Part shown: piece by piece, positions 6,532 through 14,390 of the stretch | Position numbering within the stretch: the first letter of the stretch is position 1 | How the letters are laid out: each line of letters begins with the position of its first letter | Assembly: GCA_964387535.1 (NCBI GenBank) | Contig: CAYLXH010000024.1 | Coordinates: 1 to 20,662 of the forward strand | Length of the DNA stretch: 20,662 nucleotides | Reading direction: 5' to 3' | From: Butyricicoccus_A sp964387535 | GTDB taxonomy: Bacteria > Bacillota > Clostridia > Oscillospirales > Butyricicoccaceae | Made by a program: the position numbers and the translations under genes | The notes under the pieces: generated by a model | Told to the model about the DNA's origin: nothing | The model's database searches: none | What the model saw: the letters and a program-made list of their open reading frames with translations, nothing else

Positions 6532-7866
6532 ATGAGGAATCGAAGAGTAACGGGGGAACTATCCTGCCTTCGTGAGTTCAGCCGATATGTATCGGTCAAT
6601 GTGCTGGGGATGATCGGCATATCATGTTATATTTTAGCGGACACATTCTTTGTTGCCAACGGTGTGGGAAGCGATGGGCTGGTTGCGCTTAACCTAGCTA
6701 TTCCCGCGTATGGATTGATGAGTGGTTTGGGATTGATGATTGGTGTCGGAGGAGCGGCGCGGTATTCTGTTGCGGTAGGGCAGGGAAATTACCGAAGGGC
6801 AAATCAGATATTCACCCATTCGATTGCGATAGGATTGGTGACGGGATTTCTTTTTTTGATCATTGGATTGTGGTTCGTGTCGCCAATCGCCAGATTTCTT
6901 GGTGCGGAAGATGGTACTATTGTGATGTGCCGCACCTATTTGCAGATTTTGATGATGTTTGGTCCGTTGTTTGTCATGAACTATATTATGCAGGCGTTTG
7001 TGCGAAACGACGGTTCACCGCAGCGGGCGATGGCTGCAATGGTTTCCGGCAGTCTGGCGAATATTGTTTTGGACTATGTGTTTATCTATCCGCTGAATCT
7101 GGGGATTTTGGGAGCCGCCGTGGCCACTGTCTGTGCCCCTGCGATCGGTTTGTTGGTCTCACTGTCTTTTATGGCACAAAAAAGAAACCGGTTTCACTGC
7201 GTGGCATGCCGCCCGTCAGGAACGCTTTGCCGGGAAATTTGTTCGTCCGGAATCCCTTCTTTGGTTACTGAACTGTCAAATGGGTTAGTGATGTTTGTGT
7301 TTAATCATATTCTGCTCATGATTGCCGGGACAACGGGAGTTGCAGCGTATGGGGTTGTGGCAAATTTGTCCTTGGTAGTGATTTCGATGTATTCCGGCAT
7401 TGCGCAGGGGATGCAGCCGCTTATCAGCCGAGATTTTGGACGTCAGCGTGCCGGACGGGTCAAGACCGTACTGCGGTACGGATTGATTGCCGTTTCCGGA
7501 TTTTCGGCAGTGTTGTATGTGGGAATTGTTATGGGCGCAGAGGAGATTGTGCTGCTGTTTAATGAAACGCGGAATCCGGAACTGCAGCGCATTGGCTCCG
7601 AAGGATTGCGGCTGTATTTTACCGGAAGCGTGTTTGCGGGCTGGAACATTGTGCTGTCTACCAGTTTGGCAGCGGCGGAGCAAGGACGTCTGGCCGGAGT
7701 ACTCTCTCTGCTGCGCGGTGTGATCTTGATTGTTCCGTTGGCAGCAATTCTGTCGGCGACCGCTGGGATGACAGGACTGTGGCTTGCGTTTCCGTTGACG
7801 GAAATAATTGTTACAGTGTTGGGAATCGGGAGCAGCGGGAAGCAGAGTTGGGAGATACGGGCATGA
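6532..7866 (+). CDS. MATE-family multidrug/sodium antiporter
   Basis: 444 residues and about 12 hydrophobic segments in two halves, the usual MATE architecture. Members sit in the cytoplasmic membrane and export cationic drugs or metabolites in exchange for Na+ or H+. The first half has LADTFFVANGVGSDGLVALNL, then a GVGGAARYSVAVGQG loop and QAFVRNDGSPQRAM. The second repeat has SNGLVMFVFNHILL and GIAQGMQPLISRDFG, as in the MepA/DinF-like branch. The start at 6532 follows TGGAGG by 5 bases, although in-frame ATGs at 6508, 6520 and 6529 exist, so the start is not certain. The substrate cannot be read from the sequence. It ends next to a terminator that faces the convergent gene at 7914. Confidence 0.92.
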   Translation: MRNRRVTGELSCLREFSRYVSVNVLGMIGISCYILADTFFVANGVGSDGLVALNLAIPAYGLMSGLGLMIGVGGAARYSVAVGQGNYRRANQIFTHSIAIGLVTGFLFLIIGLWFVSPIARFLGAEDGTIVMCRTYLQILMMFGPLFVMNYIMQAFVRNDGSPQRAMAAMVSGSLANIVLDYVFIYPLNLGILGAAVATVCAPAIGLLVSLSFMAQKRNRFHCVACRPSGTLCREICSSGIPSLVTELSNGLVMFVFNHILLMIAGTTGVAAYGVVANLSLVVISMYSGIAQGMQPLISRDFGRQRAGRVKTVLRYGLIAVSGFSAVLYVGIVMGAEEIVLLFNETRNPELQRIGSEGLRLYFTGSVFAGWNIVLSTSLAAAEQGRLAGVLSLLRGVILIVPLAAILSATAGMTGLWLAFPLTEIIVTVLGIGSSGKQSWEIRA

Positions 7867-7869
7867 CGA

Positions 7870-7908
7870 AACCGGAGCGGAGGACATCTGCCCCCGCTCC
7901 GGTTTTTT
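7870..7908 (+). terminator. intrinsic terminator after MATE gene
   Basis: An 11-bp GC-rich stem (7870-7880 with 7894-7904) has a 13-base loop and is followed by TTTTTT at 7903-7908. It begins just after the stop codon, in the short gap between convergent genes. Confidence 0.9.
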
Positions 7909-7913
7909 ACCCG

Positions 7914-8378
7914 CTATTGAGAAAAGTCCAAATCGTCCGCAGCCTCCTGTCCGCGCAGGGTGAGAGCCATGCTTCCCCGTTTACATAGGATGGTGTAGCC
8001 AGGGTTCAGAAGAGACAGCCGTCGGTGAAATTCAGAAGTTTGATACAGGACATAGTCGTATCCTTGAAGAGGAATGTCATAGTCCAGTGTGATATATCCG
8101 AGGGAGGCGAGACGGAGTAACGCCAGAGAACGCATTTCAATTTCCGATGTACTTTCCTGTCTGCTGTGCAGATAAACCGGAGAGGGATCCAAGGGTTCCA
8201 AGGCAGAAAAATAGGATTTGCGGCGGACGAATTGTACCAGAGGAAGGAAAGGGGTTTGTGCCAATTCGGATAACAGGGCACGTTCCTGCTCCGAGAGCGC
8301 GCGGCGCGCGCTGCAGCTGGGACACGATGGAGAGGAAGAGCAGGATTGGCAGGAATGAGAACAAGAGGAACAAGACAT
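7914..8378 (-). CDS. cysteine-rich N-terminus protein of unknown function
   Basis: 154 residues from ATG at 8378, chosen because AAAGGAGTG lies just upstream on the minus strand (an in-frame ATG further up at 8405 lacks a good site). The first 23 residues hold a dense Cys/Ser cluster, CSSCSHSCQSC and then CPSC, with eight or so cysteines. After a charged helix (ALSEQERALLSELAQ) the rest looks like a globular alpha/beta domain with LTLRGQEAADDLDFSQ at the end. There is no signal peptide or membrane segment. The Cys cluster could bind a metal or an Fe-S cluster, or be a disordered tail. The family is not recognised. It is transcribed divergently from the giant secreted protein at 8521, sharing a 142-base gap with two back-to-back promoters. 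Confidence 0.75.
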   Translation of the reverse strand: MSCSSCSHSCQSCSSSPSCPSCSARRALSEQERALLSELAQTPFLPLVQFVRRKSYFSALEPLDPSPVYLHSRQESTSEIEMRSLALLRLASLGYITLDYDIPLQGYDYVLYQTSEFHRRLSLLNPGYTILCKRGSMALTLRGQEAADDLDFSQ

Positions 8379-8401
8379 AACAACACTCCTTTCATAAATA
8401 C

Positions 8402-8430
8402 ACAATAACAGGTTTTCTTGGGGTGCGCAA
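8402..8430 (-). promoter_or_regulatory. promoter of cysteine-rich protein gene
   Basis: On the minus strand TTGCGC (8430-8425), a 17-base spacer and TATTGT (8407-8402) lie just upstream of the ribosome site. Each box is an imperfect match. Confidence 0.45.
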
Positions 8431-8450
8431 GCGGAATCGTTTGGCGTTGA

Positions 8451-8479
8451 TTGAAGATAGTTACTTGGTATGTTATAAT
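8451..8479 (+). promoter_or_regulatory. promoter of first giant secreted protein gene
   Basis: TTGAAG (8451-8456), a 17-base spacer and a consensus TATAAT (8474-8479). The leader is about 35 bases, with a GAGGGG ribosome site at 8509-8514. Confidence 0.85.
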
Positions 8480-8520
8480 AAAAACAATATCGCTTTGGGG
8501 CAGAAAACGAGGGGAATACG

Positions 8521-11500
8521 ATGAAACAGAAAGGAATGCGTACAACGGCTTGTCTGTTGGCAGCGGCGATTGCAATGGAATCGTCGTTGATGACAGCCTA
8601 TGCCGTGTTGGAGCCGGAAACGGAACAGCAACATGTTATGGTTTCTGAGATGCAGACACAGACCGATAATACCACGATACCCACAGAGAATTTGTCCATA
8701 CAGGAGCAATTGCTGTCAGGAGAGACGGTAGTTTCTGTTTCCAATTACAATATGTCGGCGCAAGAGGCAGAACAGGTTGGAAAAGCAGCAGGGATTCCGG
8801 TTTCCTGCGCTTATGAGGAAGACGGAACGGTTTCTGCGTTGGTGGCAGAGACCGATCCGGCGACAGAGGCAGTCGTCGAGGAAATCAATGGGGAAGATTT
8901 GAGCACACTGGGTTCCGAAGATAACATGAGTGATGTTGCGGGACTGACAACAGAAGAAAAACAGCAGTTGATGGCTGCTTATGAGGAATATCAGCAATAT
9001 CGTACGGAGAATGTCGAGTACTTTGGCGTTCAGACCCCATTTTTTACGACAAAAGACACGGACAGCAATCCGATTGGCTCGCTGCTTACGATTGTCGGCA
9101 CACAGCAGGATGAAAATGGATACTACACGGAAGCGAATGGAGAGAAAGTGTATCTGACCGTGGATGATGTCTGTGAAATTATTCAGATGTTTACCCTGTC
9201 CAGTCAACTTGCAGTGGAAGTGCTGGGAGATGATCTGCTGGACGCGCGAGAGCAGGCTCTGAATCAGTTGGATGACAGCATGAAGGAGGAGGATGTATTG
9301 CTGGTGTTGGCAGACTGGCTGACGGAGCAGACATCCTTTGACATGGGATATTTGATGGGACTAGAGGCACGGGATGAGGAACAGAGTCCGTATTATGAGA
9401 CGGTATATCAGAAGTTGGAGGAACAGTATGACTCGCAAACAGCAGAAGATCTTGCGGATACTGTGATTGACTTCTGGTGTGCTACACAATTCGGTGCGCT
9501 GTGCTTAGGAGAGTGTGTGTGCCTGGGATATTCTGAGGCGTATACCTATCTGATCCAGTGTGCCTATCCGGACATTTATAAAAACGAGGACGGTACCTGG
9601 AAGAGCTATCGGGAGCTGAATTACCGCGCAGAGACTTCATTTGTCTATGGAGATGATGGAAGGCTGCTGCGGAATGAAGATGGCTCACCAATGACGCAAA
9701 CAGAGTATCAGTATGATGCGGATGCCGGAGCGATCGTGGATTATGCCCGTGTTACTTTTCCTCCCAATTCTTATATGTATGGAGAGACGTTGGATAGCTC
9801 GTATTCGGATCATTATTGGAATGCGGTAAAGCGGAATGATTCCTGGTACTATGTTGACACATGTTATATTGATGTATACACGGAGTGCGGAAATCGTGAC
9901 CGCGCGGAAACCGATGGTCAGCTGAATCATGCGTTTTTCCTGTTCAGTGATTCTTCCATGCGTGAGATCTATGAGGGAAGCAATGCAACAATTGATACAC
10001 TGTATGAAGACAATGCGGTGGACACGAGATATGAACACGAATGGTTTTCGTATGCCAAGGGGCCGGTGACGAGGCAAGAAGGTACATGGTATTACAGTTA
10101 TGATTCAACGGACAACATGGGGCTGCTCACAGGGGCCGCGTCTGTAACGGAGAGAGACTATCAGATTATCCGCCGCGACGCTGAGGACAGTATGACACTG
10201 GTTTCTTTTCACAGCGTATCGGATGGCGGATGCGAGGTGTACAATCCGGTTAGCGGAACGATGGAACCGAATGAGGAGTTGACCGGACAGTATGAAAAGC
10301 ATGTCTTGTATCAGGAACGCTATCCAGCACTTTCGATTTCGGTTGAATTTTATCAGGATGTACTCTATTTTAATGTGGCAAACAGCATTTTCTCCTACGA
10401 TTTGGCAACCGGCGCCGTGCAGTGTGTGAAGCAGTACAATCGGGTGTTTGCAAAACGCGATTGGAGCAATTCGTTTGGGGGTCGTGCGTTTACGGTTACG
10501 AACGAAGAAAAAGAGGCAGACCTTTGGGTGGATAATCATCCCATTGCCGGAATGGTGATTCGCAGCGATGGAACAATGGTTGTGTCGGTTGCCACGAACT
10601 ATGCGCTGATTTCTTCGCCTGGCTGGCGCACGATGGAGGATATTGCACAGGACGGGCATTACGGATATGAGTTTGAAGAAACCAATTATAATCCGGATGT
10701 GGAGAATAAAGGATTGTGGGTCACTGCAAAAGGAAAAAATGATAACAGTGAATTCATGTGGTCGGCTAATTTTGTGGAGACCACGCCAATGTCTGAGCTG
10801 ACCGGTGAGCATGATTATCAGATCGTATCGGTTGCCGCGACTTGCGGAGAGAATGCATTTACCGAGCGACGGTGTAAAACGTGCGGTGCGATCGAACCGG
10901 ACAGCCGCGAGGAACAGGAAGGAACGGCGCTCGATCATCACTATGTGAAATCGGAAGAAACATATTATACGAAAAGCGGCGGGACATGGAACACTGGCAC
11001 TGCGTATGTCTGCAGTATCTGCATGGATGCGTGCAGTGCATTGCCAGATGGGCAGTCGGCAGAGCATGCTTACGGGGACGGAACGTTTCACTGGAACGAG
11101 GATAACACGGAGTGCACGATGGAGCACAGCTGTTCTGTGTGCGAAGGAAAAGCACTGGATTGTGTGCTGGAAGATGAGACGGTTCATCAGATGGTGGACT
11201 GTACAGTTTCCGTCGAGACAACTGGAAGCTGTGAGGAAGGGCTGATATACCGTTATACTGCTTCTGCGGAGAGTGAGGGGCGAACAGAGAGTGACATCAG
11301 GACGAAGGAAACCGCTCCACAGGAACATGAAGGTGTAATCGAGTTGGAGGAAGTTTCCCCAACTTGTACGAAAGCTGGGCTGACGGAACGCATTGTGTGC
11401 TCTCGCTGTGGGGTCGTGCTGCAAGAACAGCAGGAAATTCCTGCCGTGGGACATGAGTATAAGGAGACCGTTGTGAGAACTGCGACGTTGTCGTCCAATG

Positions 11501-12078
11501 GACTCGTGATACATAAATGTCAGGTCTGTTTTGATGCTCAGGTGGAGAGTATTCCTCGACCGGTTTCCGCTGTGACGCGGCAGGAGATTTACACATACAG
11601 TGGAAAGGACAAGTCGCCCAAGGTCACGGTAAAGGATAACAGCGGAAATACGATCCCGGATACACAGTATCGTCTGAGTTATACCAATGGCCGACGAAAT
11701 GTGGGTGTGCATACGGTTGTCATCACGTTTACTGGGGAACGTTATCAGGGAACCATGCAGACAAAGTATACGATTCGTCCGGCTGCGGTAAAAGGATTTT
11801 CGCTGAGCAGCAAGCGTGGTGCGATTGTGGCTTCCTGGAAAGCAAATGCTGCTCAGGTTACGGGATATCAGATTCAGTATTCCAGAAGCCGGAGCTTTCC
11901 TGCCAGAAGCCGAAAGAATGCCTGGATTACGGGGCGGAAAACGGTGAGCAAACGGCTTGTGTCGGGGCTCTTTTCTGGGAAAACGTACTATGTCCGAATC
12001 CGTTCCTACAAGGTCGTTGATGGAACAAAGCTGTACTCGAAGTGGTGTACAGAAAAACGGATTGTGTTCAAAAAATAA
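8521..12078 (+). CDS. giant secreted protein with transglutaminase-like triad and fibronectin-like C-terminus (paralogue 1)
   Basis: 1185 residues with an N-terminal signal peptide (MKQKGMR, a hydrophobic core, and AYA near residue 28). Residues 1-140 resemble the same region of the protein at 14391. Residues about 320-480 carry a transglutaminase/protease-like core: Cys334 in VCLGY, His431 in DHYWN, Asp446 in YYVDT. Residues about 500-760 form a beta-rich region of no recognised family, ending in FMWSANF. About 765-1005 is a run of CxxC modules (KTCG, CSIC, CSVC, CSRCG). Then comes an Ig-like segment (about 1014-1086) and a fibronectin type III-like domain (1087-1185, TGYQIQYS, YYVRIRSY). 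No sortase or S-layer anchor is visible, so it is probably released or held non-covalently. The substrate is unknown. A back-to-back promoter and a 3' terminator define it as a single-gene unit. Confidence 0.9.
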   Translation: MKQKGMRTTACLLAAAIAMESSLMTAYAVLEPETEQQHVMVSEMQTQTDNTTIPTENLSIQEQLLSGETVVSVSNYNMSAQEAEQVGKAAGIPVSCAYEEDGTVSALVAETDPATEAVVEEINGEDLSTLGSEDNMSDVAGLTTEEKQQLMAAYEEYQQYRTENVEYFGVQTPFFTTKDTDSNPIGSLLTIVGTQQDENGYYTEANGEKVYLTVDDVCEIIQMFTLSSQLAVEVLGDDLLDAREQALNQLDDSMKEEDVLLVLADWLTEQTSFDMGYLMGLEARDEEQSPYYETVYQKLEEQYDSQTAEDLADTVIDFWCATQFGALCLGECVCLGYSEAYTYLIQCAYPDIYKNEDGTWKSYRELNYRAETSFVYGDDGRLLRNEDGSPMTQTEYQYDADAGAIVDYARVTFPPNSYMYGETLDSSYSDHYWNAVKRNDSWYYVDTCYIDVYTECGNRDRAETDGQLNHAFFLFSDSSMREIYEGSNATIDTLYEDNAVDTRYEHEWFSYAKGPVTRQEGTWYYSYDSTDNMGLLTGAASVTERDYQIIRRDAEDSMTLVSFHSVSDGGCEVYNPVSGTMEPNEELTGQYEKHVLYQERYPALSISVEFYQDVLYFNVANSIFSYDLATGAVQCVKQYNRVFAKRDWSNSFGGRAFTVTNEEKEADLWVDNHPIAGMVIRSDGTMVVSVATNYALISSPGWRTMEDIAQDGHYGYEFEETNYNPDVENKGLWVTAKGKNDNSEFMWSANFVETTPMSELTGEHDYQIVSVAATCGENAFTERRCKTCGAIEPDSREEQEGTALDHHYVKSEETYYTKSGGTWNTGTAYVCSICMDACSALPDGQSAEHAYGDGTFHWNEDNTECTMEHSCSVCEGKALDCVLEDETVHQMVDCTVSVETTGSCEEGLIYRYTASAESEGRTESDIRTKETAPQEHEGVIELEEVSPTCTKAGLTERIVCSRCGVVLQEQQEIPAVGHEYKETVVRTATLSSNGLVIHKCQVCFDAQVESIPRPVSAVTRQEIYTYSGKDKSPKVTVKDNSGNTIPDTQYRLSYTNGRRNVGVHTVVITFTGERYQGTMQTKYTIRPAAVKGFSLSSKRGAIVASWKANAAQVTGYQIQYSRSRSFPARSRKNAWITGRKTVSKRLVSGLFSGKTYYVRIRSYKVVDGTKLYSKWCTEKRIVFKK

Positions 12079-12087
12079 TGATTACAG

Positions 12088-12125
12088 AACATCCAAGGGA
12101 TAAAAAAACCTTGGATGTTTTTTTT
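12088..12125 (+). terminator. intrinsic terminator after paralogue 1
   Basis: An 11-bp stem (12088-12098 with 12109-12119) has an A-rich 10-base loop and eight T residues at 12118-12125, 10 bases past the stop codon. Confidence 0.92.
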
Positions 12126-12432
12126 AACATTTTTTTAATAAAAAAATTTATTTTGGGAATTTGAACCTTTTGTGTATGGAAACCAGTTGAAAATAACAAG
12201 AAGGAAAAGAATGGGTAACAAATTGTTGTAAAGTGTGATAAGGTGAAACAGAAAGAGAACATAATTGGAACGAACGAGAAACTCAACAGGAACGCAATCG
12301 CGGTATAATAAATACAGTATTTTCAGAAGAAGGATTTTTTCGAAGGCCGATCATATCAGCGTGACTGATGACTGCCGCGGATGTAACCTGCGGCTGGAAA
12401 TTTTAACATTATGTACTTAGGGGGTACAAAAT
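12126..12432 (+). promoter_or_regulatory. AT-rich gap and long leader of the acyl-CoA synthetase-like gene
   Basis: A consensus TATAAT lies at 12304-12309 with only a weak -35 (TCAACA near 12283), which predicts a 5' leader of about 117 bases. The leader contains a 7-bp GC-rich hairpin (12374-12380 with 12388-12394, one G-U pair) and ends with AGGGGG at 12419-12424, about 8 bases before the ATG. No riboswitch class was recognised. Nothing else is seen in 12126-12300. Confidence 0.45.
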
Positions 12433-14163
12433 ATGAGAGACACGACATATCGCAAGGCATCAGAGGAAAAACCATGGCTTCGGCTGTATCCAGAACCGCT
12501 GCGTAATCTGGTGATTCCGGAATTAACGGTTGAAGATTTTCTTAAGAGCCGGATCCCGGCGGACAGTGACCGCATTGCCATTGAGTACTATGGCCGTCAA
12601 TACAGCTGGAAGCAGGTGTGGGCAGAGGTAGATAAGACCGCACGGGCGCTGAGAGCGATCGGTGTGAAGGAAGGCGACACATTCGCGTCGTTCCTGTGCT
12701 CCGTTCCGGAGCATCTTTTCCTGCTGTTGGCCGCAGAGAAGATTGGGGCCATGATGGTCTGCCGTGATGACGAGCCGGATATGCTGGCGACTGCGCTGCA
12801 AGAGTGCAATGCGTCGATTGTTTTTGCACATGATTTCCTGTCCAAGGAAGATGAGGAATACTACCTTGCTGAGACGCCGATGGAATGGGCAGTATTGGTT
12901 TCTCCGACCACGTACGCTGCGGAGGATGGCATTCCGGAGTTTTCCCAGGAGCAGCTGGACCAGCGCTATGGCGACGAGTGTGCCTGCAATCCGCGCAATC
13001 TGAGCTGGACGGAGTTCTTGAAGAAGGGGGAAGCGTATACCGGTCCGGTGGACGCGCCAAAGGACATCAGTCGTCCGGTATACGCCGCATACACCAGCGG
13101 TTCGACGGGGACGTCCAAGCTGGTCATTCATTCGTCGGCAAATATTGTGGGTATTGCGTATCAGACGGCAATTGCGACCCCGCCGCAGGCTGCGCAGGAT
13201 AGCTGGTTAATGGCAACGCTGCCGCCGGCGCTGATTGCAGCGACGATTTCCATGATGATTATGCCGCTGTCCACGGGAATGCGGTTGATTCTGGATCCGT
13301 TCTGTGATGCACTGGATATGGATCTTGCGATGATGTATTACAAGCCGAACTATCAGGCGTTGATCCCGATGTTCCTGGATATCCTGGTCAACAGCGAACG
13401 CATGCCGGAGGACTTTGATTTGAGCTTTGTCCGTTTGGTCGGCGGTGGCTGTGAGCCGCTCAACAACCGCAAAGTGGAGGAAGTGGAAACCTTCTTCCGC
13501 GAGCACAATGCCGGACATATTCACGTGACCGGTGCGTATGGACAGAGTGAAGCCGGCTCGAATATGACACTGCCGGTTCCGGGTGCTCCGGTAGGAGAAG
13601 GCTGTGTGGGCATTCCGATGCCAGCGTCGGTGATCAGCATTTTTGATGCCGACTGCAACGAACTGCCGTATGGCGGAATTGGAGAAATTTGCAAGGTCGG
13701 CCCGGGCAATATGTTGGGGTATCAGACCGAAGAACTGACGCGCATGGCGATGAAGCGTCACAGCGATGGTCAGGTATGGCTGCATACGGGTGACTATGGA
13801 TATATGGACGAGAATGGTATGCTGTATGTTCTGGGACGCGGACTGCCGGAGGCTTGGAATGAGGGACGAGGCGGTCATCTGTTTGTGATGCGCATGGAAA
13901 ACCGCATTGTGGATGTTCCGGGTGTCGCGGACGGATTCTTCTGCATTGTTCCGGATTTGGAGCACGAGGGCTATTTCAATCCGTATCTGTATATCGTTCC
14001 GGAGGCAGGAAATACGGTGGATAATTTGGAAGAGGATCTGCGGGCCGTGCTGGAAGAGCATGAACAGCCGCTGGAGATCTTTGCTCTGGAGAGACGTCCA
14101 TTCTTCCACTTTAAGACCAATCGCCGCGGACTGACGGCAGATATTTTGAGCCGGCGCTGTTGA
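12433..14163 (+). CDS. AMP-forming acyl-CoA synthetase-like enzyme (ANL superfamily)
   Basis: 576 residues. ANL enzymes adenylate a carboxylate with ATP and usually pass it to CoA or a carrier thiol. Visible: P-loop YTSGSTGTSK at residues 220-229, YGQSE at 369-373 (adenine/substrate site), HTGDYG at 451-456 (ATP-ribose Asp454), and a C-terminal subdomain ending in FKTNRRG with Lys561 as the likely catalytic lysine. The hinge after HTGDYG reads LGRGLPEAWNEGRGG and lacks the usual GRxxD-x-K pattern, so this is a divergent member and its second half-reaction is uncertain. No signal peptide is present, so it is cytoplasmic. It lies alone, with terminators before and after, between two paralogous giant secreted proteins. 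The substrate cannot be named. Confidence 0.85.
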   Translation: MRDTTYRKASEEKPWLRLYPEPLRNLVIPELTVEDFLKSRIPADSDRIAIEYYGRQYSWKQVWAEVDKTARALRAIGVKEGDTFASFLCSVPEHLFLLLAAEKIGAMMVCRDDEPDMLATALQECNASIVFAHDFLSKEDEEYYLAETPMEWAVLVSPTTYAAEDGIPEFSQEQLDQRYGDECACNPRNLSWTEFLKKGEAYTGPVDAPKDISRPVYAAYTSGSTGTSKLVIHSSANIVGIAYQTAIATPPQAAQDSWLMATLPPALIAATISMMIMPLSTGMRLILDPFCDALDMDLAMMYYKPNYQALIPMFLDILVNSERMPEDFDLSFVRLVGGGCEPLNNRKVEEVETFFREHNAGHIHVTGAYGQSEAGSNMTLPVPGAPVGEGCVGIPMPASVISIFDADCNELPYGGIGEICKVGPGNMLGYQTEELTRMAMKRHSDGQVWLHTGDYGYMDENGMLYVLGRGLPEAWNEGRGGHLFVMRMENRIVDVPGVADGFFCIVPDLEHEGYFNPYLYIVPEAGNTVDNLEEDLRAVLEEHEQPLEIFALERRPFFHFKTNRRGLTADILSRRC

Positions 14164-14196
14164 TAACAATAAGAGATTCCTTTTGGAAAATGTTTT

Positions 14197-14226
14197 CTGT
14201 GGCGAAGCAGTGTTGCTTCGCCACAG
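14197..14226 (+). terminator. terminator-like hairpin after acyl-CoA synthetase-like gene
   Basis: A perfect 13-bp stem (14197-14209 with 14214-14226) has a GTGT loop and is followed by TTTCTATAAT. The stem is strong and the U-tract short. Confidence 0.8.
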
Positions 14227-14291
14227 TTTCTATAATAGGGGAAAAAGTGAAAACAAGGAAGAGAACTGCGGGAATAGGCTGAAAAGTGTAT

Positions 14292-14333
14292 TACATATGT
14301 GTTATATTAAACACACCATATGTATGGTATACT
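14292..14333 (+). promoter_or_regulatory. promoter with operator-like palindrome for paralogue 2
   Basis: TATACT at 14328-14333 is preceded by TGG, an extended -10, with no good -35. An inverted repeat, TACATATG (14292-14299) with CATATGTA (14317-14324), brackets the -35 region and ends 3 bases before the -10. A second short one (GTGTT 14299-14303 with AACAC 14310-14314) lies inside it. This is the layout of a repressor or activator site, but no regulator is identified. Confidence 0.5.
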
Positions 14334-14390
14334 TTTTATAAATATGGTTTTGGCATCCAAATTATCCAAAACATGAAAGGAAGGTTAGCA

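Noticed and set aside
12210..12230. Six-codon leader peptide (MGNKLL) before the acyl-CoA synthetase-like gene
   Set aside because: It lies upstream of the predicted promoter, so it would not be in the transcript, and the frame is too short to judge.
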